From NCBI RefSeq assembly GCF_004027225.2, contig NC_044282.2, positions 56,624,397-56,688,396 of the forward strand: a DNA stretch of 64,000 nt. Reading direction: 5' to 3'. This stretch comes from Strigops habroptila. Its lineage: Eukaryota > Chordata > Aves > Psittaciformes > Psittacidae. A program made the translations under genes and the position numbers. This document shows positions 24,851-37,146 of the stretch, in pieces. Each line of letters opens with the position of its first letter. The stretch's first letter is position 1. Under the pieces are notes generated by a model. The model made no database searches. It had not been told where the DNA came from and saw only the letters and a program-made list of their open reading frames with translations.

Positions 24851-26840
24851 GGGTGGGGAGGTGAGTCTTTGGTGAAGGACACACTTTTTTCCTCTCACTG
24901 TCACCCCAGCACTTGCATGTAATTTTTCTAATACATCTTTTCCCTAGGAGGGATCCAGTTTACCTGGGTGGACTCTCTAAGCAGCACCTGAGTTTTTGGC
25001 TCCTATCAGAGCAGTCCTACAGTAAGTACCTAAGTTCCCAGGCAAGCAGTGATGACAGATGCCCTCAAGTCTTTAAAGGGAAGATCCATTTTATCTAATT
25101 TAGGTGATCAAATTTAGGCAGGCAAGATCTCTCCTTGGAGGCCTCCAGAGCACCCTGCCTACCTCCACCATCAGGAGTTTGAGCTCTTCTTTTGGGAGGA
25201 ACTTGACATTGAGTCAGATAAACTGGATCACATTCCCTGTTAAGCTACTTGGCCTATATAAATCTATAGTTTCTACTGACAGGGGAATCTGTATTGTTCA
25301 CTCATGGGTATTGGCTAAAGAGCCTCTCTTGCTATTAAGTTCACTAAACTAGTCCAGTACAACAAAAACCTGATACCACATACGAGAATCATGTGTGATT
25401 TCACCATGTAGTGCATAAGCTGTGTCAAAAGTGAAGAGCATCCAGAGTTGTCATTAAGGCCATGATAAATCCTAAATTAAATTCATGCTTTGCCAGGAAT
25501 TTAGGGCATGAAAATTGAATTTCCAGCTGGTGTAAATGGGAACAAGATCACTGAATTCCTGGGTTTATGGAGAAATAATGGTCCTTCCTTTTTCTAATGC
25601 TATGCTTTTCTCTTTGCCTATCTCTCAGTTCCAGTCATTCATAATACACTCTTCTATTTTTCTATTTTATAGCCATCCCACAGGAGTAATGTGAAACATA
25701 ATCAATCAATATCTGTAACGCATTCTGAGGCTATCAGGTAGAAGGGAGTGTATAAATGCAAATTGTTACTATTGCTCTTACATTGCTGTTGAGGGACCTG
25801 CAAACAGAATCAGGCGCCATATATTCAGATATACACAGAGTTAGTCACATCTTGTGAAAGCAGCCACAAGATAAAACCTGAGGAAGCACAGGAAGACAGA
25901 GGTTTAATAAAATATAGGAAAAGATCATTCAGGTTTACAAGTTTAAGACTGAATCCTTATTCTGCCACAGATTTTTGCCCAGTTTTGCTTCTAGCACTGT
26001 CTACAAATATCTACATATGGAGTATAATTACCCTGCATTGTCTATATTGATCTCTGTTTTTCATAATGTAGTGACCTAGTCTTTCTGGGTTTCTCTTATA
26101 ATCAGTGTTATGCAGTTTTTATGGTGTAATCCGTGTGACCATTATTAGACATCCACTTAATGATAAGTAGATCTCATATGATGAGAGAAATTATGCCCAA
26201 GTGTTTCTCTACATTGACTACCCATTGTCTGGGGTAGACCCAGACAACTGCCTCAGATGTAGGCATCTACGTTTGATTAGGCAAATCCCACCCTATAATT
26301 ACCTCTGTCAGTAGACTGAACATTGCCAGGGAACATTCCCGAGCACTGGAATGCAATCATCTATAGTCTTCAATTTTTAGAATGGTGCCTGGAATGATTT
26401 TGACCCAAAACAACCAGCACTTTCCCAGCACATTCCTGAGTGTGGGCCAGGATCCACCACCAGCCAGGGACCATTGTGAGCTGTCGGTTTGGATGCAGCT
26501 ACCCTGTTCTGGAGACTGAGATACTTTAATGCTATAGACACAGTCAGGCTGTGCCAGCTGGCCCCAGGGCTAGAAAATGGTCCCTGGCACTGTTTAGTTT
26601 ACTAGGATAGTCATATCCACAGCTCAACACCCATCACAACTGTGGCTGAGAACATTCAGCGGTTCGCCAAAACAGACCTGGTGACCCCAGGTTGACAGCA
26701 GACTTGCAGCCCTGCTGGATCTAACCCATTTGAGTAGCATCCCATAAGAACAATGTGGCAGAGGCAGGAACAGGACCAGATTTCCTGCAGGCAGCATTCA
26801 AATGCTTCACACTCCTGCAGTCACTGCCCCGCTGTTTTCG
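24851..26840. other. Gene-free flank, no feature recognised
   Basis: No exon, RNA gene or transposon recognised. Confidence 0.5.
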
Positions 26841-26985
26841 GTTTGTTTCTTTGGGTTTTGTTTTTGTTGGGGTATTTGTGTTTGGATTTTTTGGGGTTTT
26901 TTTATTGGTTGGGTTTGGTTTTGTTTTTTTGGGGTGAGGGCTGGGGGGGCTGGGGGTTTTTCTAGGGGTTTGTTTGTTTTTTTTA
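26841..26985 (+). repeat. G/T-rich low-complexity tract with G-quadruplex motif
   Basis: The plus strand is almost purely G and T for about 145 bases (runs such as ggttttgtttttgttgggg). Within it, 26,931-26,956 has four or more runs of at least three G with short loops, meeting the usual G-quadruplex pattern. The long open frames crossing it on both strands are compositional artefacts. Confidence 0.9.
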
Positions 26986-29919
26986 AATATCTGCATTAAC
27001 GTTTAAAACACAGTAAGAAAGAAGCCGGACTGAGTCATTTTGCATGGACTCATGACCATGTAGATTTGTTCTTCATAAAACATGTTCTCTGGTTCCCTAT
27101 TATAGTTATCTTAAGGCGGTGCAGCTTTTAGAAATAATAAAATACTTTATCTTGAGACTATTTTCTTAGGTAAAAAGTTCATTCGTTTTCATGCTCCTTT
27201 TTACCTCTTGTTGAAACTACCTTCGTGTCACTAAATAGTCAACACAACTACCACATGAGTTTTATTGCATATTCCTTGACTTCATGTCAGTCTAAAGAAA
27301 TAAAATCCTCAAGTTGACTGCACTTTGCTGCTTCTCATAAGTTTCTGTAGCAGCTTCTCTTACTGCATTCAGCCCTGTCCCCACAGGACTCACAGCTAAG
27401 GCCATCTCAGGTCGTCTCCGAAAAGGCAGTCTAAGGCTGACAAAATCAGCAGAGGTAGCTTGAAATAAAGGAGAAGTAGGAAGCCTCTTAGGATGATGTT
27501 TTAGGAAGGTGGTCTCTTCTACAAGACCTATAGTATTGCCTTTCCGCTCTGAACCCACCTTTGAAAACAGAAGATAACACTGCTGTATCACACCACCCTC
27601 TGATTTGGGTACGATAATCTACAACACTACCCACCATTCTCAATGAGGAGGTGAAATAATGCAAGGCAAGTATCCAGTATGTTGTCAGACAGGAATTAAT
27701 ACCATCTATTTTCTTACTGGGATTCCTGTGCTTAGGAGTGTCTTTTCCAGCTTCCCTTAGATCTGTAGCATTAAAAATACATTGCAGTATCTTCCCCAGT
27801 CAGCTTGAAAACCACAGGATAAATAGGGCCCCTGTATAAAGCCCTAAAGGAGGACGTGGGTAGCAGGTATGATTTACAGTTCCACAGATCTCCATCCAGA
27901 GATGGGTTGTTGCAGACACCTTTGTTTTCAAAGTATTTTTCCAAACAGGCAGGGACATGAAAATAAAGACATATGGTGATGGAAGAAATGAATATTCATT
28001 GTTAGTCTTTTATGATAGTGGGAAGCACAAAACAAGATCTGAAAAGATGTGGTTTAATTTGTGCAGAAGTGATAAGGAGAAACACATGTGGGAGTGCATT
28101 TTTTTGACTTTTTCACTCATCTGAGGTAGCTTCCTCAGTCATTTCCATTTTCTCCAGCTGAATCAATATTTTCTCTCTCACAAAAGAAAACAAAACCAGA
28201 ACTTAAGCTCCCCACCCACAGGAAACATATTACTTAACTGCCTGCTGCTCCCAGCTAACTTTGAAAGCTGTCTTCTTTCAGCATTCTAATTTTTTAGTCC
28301 TCTCAAGAAATATAATACATTAGCATTATGCATTTTGTGATGCTCTTACTTGTCACAGATCTCACAACTCCTTGCTAACACCAGAGGCTTTTATCAGGTA
28401 ACAGTGTGAATTTGCTGTAGTTGCTTAGAAAATTACAAGCATATTTTTGCAAACGAAAATCCAACCAAACAGAAACAGGAGCAAAACCTGTTTATTTCTT
28501 TCTAATAAATTTCCAAGAAAGCTTCAAATTTTTGATGAAAAAATGAAATTTAAAAGTATTTGCAAAATTAATCAGGAAAAAAATGTACTTAAAATTTGTT
28601 CTCAAAAGCTTGATTTTTGAATTGAACGTTTTTGCTTTTTAAAACTAAAAGAACTTATTTGTTGCAGGAGAGACAAAAAAAATCTGCTAAATGTAGAATA
28701 AAACAGTTGGTTCATAGCCAGTATTTTTCAAATTCTTTATTATGCAAAGATCCCCAACATGTCCTCCTTCCCATCCCTGCCATCCCTGCCTAGCTCCTGT
28801 GTACTGCTGGCCCTGTAGTTCAAGGAAGCTCAGAATTAAATGAGAATTGCTCAGGGATTTTCTCTTAAAACTTCATTTCTAAAACCAAACTCAGTACACT
28901 AGAGTTTTTCTTTCCCAGTTTGAAGTAGAAAATCATATAAGTGTATGAACATGAACTACTAGTTAGTCTGAATTCTGTTCTATTTCTCTTATATACACAG
29001 CTTCTGGAGCTATTCTAAATCATTCCTCTGTTTTTCACTGTTTAATGTCTTTTTGTACAGTTAATTTTTACTTTATCCACCCTGCTATTTAATCATAACA
29101 ACTTAAAATCACTATGTCAATAGGACTATTTGTAGCTTTACTTGTTTATGAATCAACATATGGTGATCTGGCTCTCGGACACACAACTTTACCTTCTTCA
29201 GTATCTAATCAGTGCATCTATGCCAAATCCTTGAGCCTGTTAATAATTCTTATTTAAACTATTTACAAGTTTACTGTGTCTCAGTAACCAACCGAGCTGA
29301 ACACAGTTCCCTCAGTGCAGCCACATCAGAGTTACAGAGAGGCACTGTTCCCTGCCTGCTTTAGGATATCCCTGCAAGTAAATTTGTATTGCTTTGACTT
29401 TCTGCTATACAAAGTTTTTTTTTTTTCAAAACCATCTCTACTTTGCTCTGTGCTGTAAACCCTTTTTTATCTTTTCGTGCTGAACCATTTGTTCCCAAAG
29501 TTGTCTCCTCTCTGGGAGTAGACAACTCCAATTATTTACCCCAGATACAGTCACATTTTTTCCAAGCTGAATCTGGTTTCAAATATTTCTAAGTCTTTTG
29601 AATCTCTCTGTGGTTTGTTGTTTCTCTGGGCTCCAGACTCTGTGAATCATCATTCAGTTCCCCCAGTAACATCCCTGACATGTCGGTTATTCCCCTTTAA
29701 AAAGGATTCATTGGATGACACCAGGGAGGATATAAATATCAGCATATCCCGACACTGTTCTCAGAACAGGTTCTGATGCCCTGCTTGTTTCTGAGATGTA
29801 CTTCAAATTGACTTTTTAGATCCTTCATGGATTTTGCCATTTGAGAGGACCAACATAATGTATTGGTCACTTTATCATCCATGTTACCTGCGGAGTAATA
29901 TTTGCAAGCACCTCCAGAT
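26986..29919. other. Gene-free flank, no feature recognised
   Basis: AT-rich. A 99-codon minus-strand open frame at 27,292-27,591 has no recognised domain and I do not call it. No RNA gene seen. Confidence 0.5.
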
Positions 29920-30018
29920 CAGCAGTATCTAGGCCACTACATAAAAACAGCCTGAATTTGAAAGGCATGATGTGCTTGCAGCACCCAGTCAAATATCTAA
30001 AAATTAAGCCAGTTTTAC
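29920..30018 (+). repeat. 99-bp direct repeat, copy 1
   Basis: Begins cagcagtatctaggccact and ends with agttttac. It matches copy 2 at 30,973-31,071 without gaps, with four mismatches by eye (about 96% identity). A weaker similarity continues about 16 bases upstream of both copies (gcaagc...). Confidence 0.93.
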
Positions 30019-30972
30019 TGGCACTAATACCAGATTACACTTTATAATTGTGTCCTGCAAGGGACAGGCAAGGCCAACTGCCAGTGCCCTTTGGCAATAT
30101 TGCTGTATTTTCCTGCTCAGGAAGGAAGCAGTGTGTGCTCAGTTACACCTTTCACTGCACATATTTCTCTGCCCTTTTTTTGCATGGTCTGTGCTTCAGC
30201 AATGCCGTATCTGAATGCTCCATTGCAGCGTCCTGTCAGAATAAAGTTGTCCAAGACAGGGAGAAGCTGCAGAAAAACATCCTTTGCCATATGTTATTTA
30301 GGCACTAGAGGGACCTGCTCTTCCCAGGGTGGTCCAGACTGCTTGTACTATGTTCTGAACTCTTCCGGTGGTCAACAGGAAGGTCCGGACAGCCTTCTGA
30401 GCAATGAGCATGTCTGCAGAGGGCTTACTGGGCAAGGCCACAGCAACCAAGAGAAGAGATTAAGGCTTTCTCCTCAGCAGACTAGGTACTAACTCCATAT
30501 AAACAACAAAAGCAATAAGTATTAAGGACCCAAAGGCTTCTGCCACCTGAAGCCCACACTGCTAAGGTATGTCTGCCAATAGCACCTGTAGCTTAGATAT
30601 GGCGACATACTCTGTCAAAGGCTATTACAAGCCTGCATGTGTAGAAGTGAGGAATCAGGTTCTGACTTTCTACTCAAGGTCTCACTTACGTGTGCAAGCA
30701 CAAAGGCTCAATAAAGCCTTTGCATTTAGACTTTATTCACCGGGAGCACTCAACCATGAGTGTAAGTGCATCATAAAATAGACAAAGAGACATAATTTGT
30801 ACCAACGGAGCCTAGCATTTCCTGGGGTTATTGAGGCGGATTTCCATCATGGGCAACGCTTTAAGATAAGCAAATAGGAGGCTAATACGGTCTTTTCTAC
30901 AGAATTTCCAATCTTCATCTTCTTCTTGTTGCCTGTAAGAAATCCAGGCCACATCTGCAAGCCCTTCTGATT
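30019..30972. other. DNA between the two 99-bp repeat copies
   Basis: No gene recognised. Overlapping open frames of 86 and 133 codons on the plus strand (30,048-30,492) show no recognisable domain. Confidence 0.5.
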
Positions 30973-31071
30973 CAGCAGTATCTAGGCCACTAAATAAAAG
31001 CAGCCTGAATTTGAAAGTCATGATGTGCTTGCAGCACCCAGTCAAATATCTAAAAATTAAGCTAGTTTTAC
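30973..31071 (+). repeat. 99-bp direct repeat, copy 2
   Basis: Same orientation as copy 1, 1,053 bases downstream. Differences: c to a, a to g, g to t and c to t at four positions. On the minus strand this copy lies inside a 94-codon open frame (30,812-31,096) with no recognised domain. Confidence 0.93.
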
Positions 31072-31949
31072 CAAGACAGCTGTGAATCTCAGCCACTTAT
31101 TTCAGTTACGCGGGTTTCCAATCCAATACTCCCAGCCTTTCTGTTGCATCCCATGGAAGAATTTAATGTTTCCATGCTTCTGCAGGACCTCAGGCTCCCA
31201 ATCTGAATCACTGTCTCTGCGGCCTAACATGAGCCCTCCAAAGCCCTCAAAGATGGGCTCCTGCTTTGCATGTCCTGTTCATCCACACAGAAGTGTGTGT
31301 GGCGGGGGTGTCTGAATATGCTGTTTGTCTCCAAAATACTGATAATTAATTCAAGCTGAGCATAGCCCACTGTTAGTCTTAGTCTTGGATCAGGCAGAGT
31401 CTGCTGACAGTCTTGAGCTCCCGTTCTCACTCACCCTCCTTATTTTTCAATAAGGGTTTATTATGGAAGAACCTCACTCTCTCAAGCTTTGCACAATGCC
31501 CTTGGTCCCATCCCAAAATAAATCAATTTATGCTTGACAAAACTAACTAAAATACAGCAGGAATTTGGTGGAAGGGGAGACACTGAGCAGAGATCTGCAT
31601 TCTTGGGGGTTTTGTTCTATAATTATGTGTTTGCAATTTAAGCTCATGGGTTAAGTATAAAACTCCTGCAAAGCAAGGCTGTCTTTTCTCCTGCCTTGCC
31701 TGCAAGGGCCTGTCAGGTCTGCTAGGGCTGGATTTGCTGTCCCAAGCAGTCCTGGCAGAAGCTCCTGGAGGAGCATAGCTTGCTACATGGAGAGTTGGTG
31801 GGCAGCTCTCCTACTGCAAATGCATGCATTTCTCTGCTGCTTGCCTTTGGTCCGGGGAGCTGCAGAATTTTTCTCCACTTATGTAATGGTCTGCTGGTGT
31901 CTTTGCTTGGAAAACCTCTTTTTCAGCTGAAGGGTGTCAGGAACCCCGT
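31072..31949. other. Upstream flank of the CpG island, no feature recognised
   Basis: Base composition shifts from AT-rich toward GC-rich near the right end. No exon or RNA gene recognised. Confidence 0.5.
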
Positions 31950-32655
31950 CCTGCCTCTCTCGGGCCACTGCTCAGGGAGCTGCTGGCGGAGGGGTAGTGG
32001 TGCCGGGCAGAAGGGAGCAGCTAACTCTCCTTTCCTCCCCTTGCCCCAAGCCTCTCCCGGAGTCACTCGCACGAGCAGGGGGGCAGATCCCCCTTTGCGA
32101 CCTCGGCCCGCAAACAAGGGAAAGGGAGACGTGGCAGTTTGGGCTGGGAGATTTGCCTGGGGTGGTGCCTGCGTGACCCCGGGAGCCACAGGCGCAGGGC
32201 TGGGTGCGGCGGGGGGATGCAGCAGCCGCGGGACCGGGGCGCGGCGGATGCTGCCGCTTTGGGAAAGCGCTTGGCGAAGTGTCCGGGCGAAGCTCTCCCT
32301 TCATCCCTTCGTCCCTCCCCGGCAGCCGACGGGGAGCGGGAGCGCCCGGGGCGGCCCCACTGCTGCGGCCGGTCGAAGGAGGGGCGCGGGAGGGGGGTTT
32401 TGGGGGACGTTGAAATGCAGCATCATCCTCCCGCCCCGGCAAATGCCGTGCGTGCGTGTGTGTGTGTGTAGGGAAGAAAGAGAGCAGCGGTGCTTTGCAG
32501 CGGGGGATGGGGTGGGGGGTGCGGTGCCGGCGATAGCCGCACCGCCCCGAGAAGCGGAGCCGGCCGCGGGGCTGCGCGGAGCGGCGGCGGGCGCGGAGCG
32601 GGCACTGCAGAGCCGGCAGCGCTCCGGGTGCAACGCCCGAGCCTCGCCGGAGAAA

Positions 32656-32681
32656 GGGGGGCACCCGGGCGGGGAGGGGGG
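32656..32681 (+). promoter_or_regulatory. G-quadruplex motif in the CpG island
   Basis: Four G runs (6, 3, 4 and 6 G) separated by loops of at most five bases, overlapping a GC box. It lies about 260 bases before the first coding ATG, so it may be in the promoter or in the 5' UTR. Confidence 0.6.
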
Positions 32682-32695
32682 ACGATGCTAGTTGG

Positions 32696-32752
32696 CTGGG
32701 GGGGAGGGTGGAGAGAGGGGAAAAAAAAAAGAGAAAGATTAAAAAAGAGGCA
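32696..32752 (+). repeat. Polypurine tract in the 5' leader
   Basis: Nearly uninterrupted G/A on the plus strand, including gagagaggggaaaaaaaaaa, followed by a C-rich stretch. Such tracts can form triplex DNA and are commonly mis-sequenced. Confidence 0.7.
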
Positions 32753-32912
32753 AGGGCCCCCCCTCACCCTCCTCCCTCCTCTGCCCGGTCCCTTCCAGCC
32801 CCGGCACACACACACACACACCCCATTGATCAATATTTGGCTGTCTTGCTGCAACTTGCTGCAGTCTTTTAAAGGAGTAATAGAGAGAGAGGGAGAGAGA
32901 AAGGGGAACTGA

Positions 32913-33599
<687 letters not shown>

Positions 33600-35149
33600 T
33601 AAACAGCAAAGAGAAATATAATCATATCTATCTCTCTATCTCTAAATCTGTGTGATCTGGGCTTTCCTCGGGAAGCAGCTGAAACCAGTGCCTTGCTATT
33701 GTTCTGTCCGAGGAGGGAGGGAGGGGGGACTGTACGCTAACCATCCAGGAGAAGCAAGGAGTGGAGAGCAACCTCGGAACCAGGAGAGCTTGTAATGCCT
33801 TTAAGGGTTAATACGACGGGGAAAGGGGACAGGAGGTCTGTGTGTGTGTGAGAACTGGGGCTTTGATATCACCTTTTCTAGCCCCACTGTTGGGGTGGGG
33901 TAATTTCTCTTTAATGTGGCCAGAAAAGGCTTTCCTCAAATGCACAGTGGGCTCCTGTATCTCCCTGCCTCTGCGAGTGCCATAGGAGCGGCAGGAGGCT
34001 TGGTCCAGAAATGGTTTCAGGTGTCCCGCCTTCCTTTTCTTTACCTGCATGCAAAGAAGGGGAAGGGAGGAGGAAATTTTTCTCTTGGTGTGATAGTAAT
34101 TAACCCAGTCACTGATGGATGGGCTGGAGTTTTGGGATGGAGCCCATCAGCTAGAGGCTTCCAGTAAAGGCAAAACAAGGTAAAAGGTGAAAGAAGTTTC
34201 AGTCCTTACAATTAAAAGAATAAATAATTTGGCACAAATGATCTCAGGAATATTTCCCTGGTACACAAGCACCCATCTGCTTCCTCTTTCATCTGGAGCA
34301 ATCCAGATCACCGGGACTAACCTGCTATGAGCAAATAAGGTGCAAAGTTTGCAGGTGACTGCTGAAAGAAGTTTCTATGAATTACAGTGTACCATGCACC
34401 AGAGGCAGGATTTATTTAACAGAGTGTAACAAACTCCTTAGCACACTAGTTTCTCATAGCCCAGGTCACAGTGAAGAAGATATAGTCCTTCTTGGACCAG
34501 AGAGGCTCTTAGGGTCTCCTGCCCCCCTTTTTTTCAAAGAGATCCTCAGGCATGATGGAGGTAGTGCTCTTAAAAGTACTGGCTAGATCCTGAAGTTTTC
34601 ATTTTTTTCTTACTGTTCATATACCAAGAAAAAAAGTAAAGGCAGTCCCTGCCCCAAAAGCTAAAGCAGAGACACAAATCGATTTTACTGGTCTTTTTAA
34701 TTCAGTAAAAGGGCCAGGTGGGACAGCTGGGATTTGGTCCCGTTGCTCTAGATAGTTTAGTAATTGCTTTGTGCAGAGTTGTGGCTGTTTGAGTTGAGTG
34801 TGTGGAAATGAAAAGGTGTCCTTGCTGCTGCGGGAAAGTCCTGAGAGCAAGGAGTGCTCAGAAACACAAGTTATTTTGAATTAAATATACCTGAACAAAT
34901 TTTATCTTTTAACTCGCTCTGAAGACAACCCTGTTATTGCAGAATTAAAGTGTTTTCTTTGCATTTTGCTTATTCTTAAAGTCAAGATTAAGCCAGTTCA
35001 GTGGACAACACTGATAATCTAGACTAACATCATTATAAACCAGCTTTTTGCAGAAATAGTCATTCTACTCTCTCAATCCAGATTAATATTCTTGTGTAGA
35101 GAAACCCTGACTGAGCTTCACAAAACTAGGATGGGGTCGCTTGTAATGT

Positions 35150-35171
35150 GGGGGGGGGGGTGGGGGTGGGG
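35150..35171 (+). repeat. G-rich run in intron 1
   Basis: Eleven G followed by TGGGGGTGGGG. Fits a G-quadruplex pattern and is 1.6 kb after the exon 1 donor. Confidence 0.9.
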
Positions 35172-37095
35172 TTACTGGGAGAGCGCATACAGCTCCTCCT
35201 TTTTTAAATATAAAAGGAAAGGAAAAAATAACATGGTCTAGATTCATGATTTGTTGGAATAAAAGCGATCAGTAGATAATTCACACAGAGAAAGGTTTTC
35301 TCAAAGCATTGATATCTGACTGAGCACTGCTGAATACTAGCCTGGCACCTCCAATTCTGCAAGTAGTTTTGTATCATCTTCTGGATGAAGGAATAAATGC
35401 CCTTAAGTATCTAGGTTTGAAGCTGGACAGAGCAGGCAGCTTTCTACCCACTTCTCAGTGAAGGGAGGTAAAGTCACCAAAATCTGTGAGCACACTTTAG
35501 AGAAAAGTTAACAATTACGGCCCATTTCTGCAGATAGGGATAGCCCCTGGTGTTGCTGAGAAACACACTTTGCCACAATTTTTCTTTTCTGATATGGTAA
35601 GGATTCTGTTGTGGGATCACAGTCAGCCCTGAGCCTGGGCTAGCCTTCAGCTATGGCATGTCCTCAGAGACTCACCTCCTCTGGTCTTTTTGGCTCCAGC
35701 TTCTGGGAATAAATTACTACTTTGTATAGATTGACTCACTAGGTCAACTATGAAGGGCTAGGAAGCTGTGGGCAAACGTCTCTTGTTGTCCTTCAAGCCA
35801 TGGCCAAAATTTTGGTTTAATCCAGGCTCACAGGATATTTACTGACCTTCCTCTCTCTGCACCTCTGAGCAAAGGCCGTAAAAACCCAGGCCTGTGTTGC
35901 TTCTTTTGGGGTGTCTAGATGCCTTTAACAAGAAATATCTTGGATGCTGCAGGCACTAGGCTAGAGCAGTCTCTGGATGTTCAGCAAAGGGAAACAACCT
36001 CCGTGGCTGTAGCTATGAGGATTTCTTTTTGCCTGAGTTGTGACATGAAGGAGTGGTTGTGGTTACACCTCATGGGTATGCAAAAAAGAGGGCCAAATCT
36101 GCCTGCCCTTATTCAGCGTGGATTGGAGTTCATCACACTCACCCATCATGTACTTGAGAGCTTCCTCAGCTAAATGTTCCAGCACCATAAGGACCCACCA
36201 AGGTCTTCTAGGTTGCCTCACTTTCCTAAAGGACACGTTGGTTTGTTAATGCTGGTAGGTTTTGCTCTGCCTTATTCTGTTAATAATGGCCTCAGATTTA
36301 ACAAAATTCTTCTAAGAACAGCATGGTGGGTTTACAAACTGTGAAAATGTCCCAGATGTGCTTAGTCTGCAGCTGACATGGGTCAACTGTAAACCTGTAC
36401 TGGTTTGGGAATCACAACAACGCTGAGCTGTTCCAACCCCTCTCCTACTCCATCTGGGAGCTGCAAAAACATCTTGTAGTTTTTTTCTTTCCCTCAAGCT
36501 TTGTGAGGAACACTCACTTTGTGTCTCTTCTCATCTCCTGCTGGAAGCCAAATTAGTTGGATTCTCTCAGGTGTGGCTGGCTGAAGGCTGGCTGTGGGTG
36601 AGCTCTTGCCAGATCTCTCATGGGAACTTCATGGGAGCCATACAAGCAGGCTTCAGCAAAACGCTCTGGTTTTGAAACAGCTGATGTTGGGCTGCAAATC
36701 CCAATGAGACTGCTTGGCTTTTTCTGAGAAAACCTATCTGTGAAGGGTAATGATTGTTTAATTGTTACTTGCTGTAGTGTTGGAAGAGGTTATAGACTCG
36801 ACTACATCTGCCTTCACTGCCCCTCTGTAAGTCAGGAAGTCTTGGTCTCTCCACTTACCAGAGGAGCAGAGACATTGCACTTACATCCAGAGTGCAGACT
36901 GCAGTGTGGTTTCAGATGTCTGAGGTGAGTTTAAAATCCACTCTGGCAACAAAGGGGTCGTTGTAAGTTAGTTTACTCTTCTGAAAGGCCAGGTGAACCA
37001 GGCTGTAGGAAAATGCCTGCTCCCACTGCTTTGGCGACTGTCTAGCCTTTTCACAGTTATTGCTATGCTACGCTGCAGTCTGCAGCCCAGCCAGA

Positions 37096-37146
37096 AGAGT
37101 GACTTGCCCAAGGTCATGCAGATAGACCGTGGCGGAGCAGGAAAAC
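37096..37146 (-). mobile_element. MIR-like SINE core fragment
   Basis: agagtgacttgcccaaggtc, then atgcagatag and gtggcggagcagga, match the reverse complement of the conserved MIR core (the familiar cttgcccaaggtcacacagc followed by ggcagagc). It is an ancient tRNA-derived SINE; only the core has survived. Confidence 0.65.

Noticed and set aside
30812..31096. 94-codon minus-strand open frame with protein-like composition
   Set aside because: It covers copy 2 of the 99-bp duplication. I recognise no protein family in it, so I list the duplication and not a gene.
31780..32691. 303-codon plus-strand open frame, plus a 230-codon minus-strand frame, in the CpG island
   Set aside because: High GC removes stop codons in all frames. 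The translations are Gly/Arg/Pro/Ala-rich with no domain, and both strands are open at once.
34700..34760. gacagctgggatttgg, possible MIR or other SINE core
   Set aside because: Too short and lacking the cttgcccaaggtc core that supports the other MIR calls.
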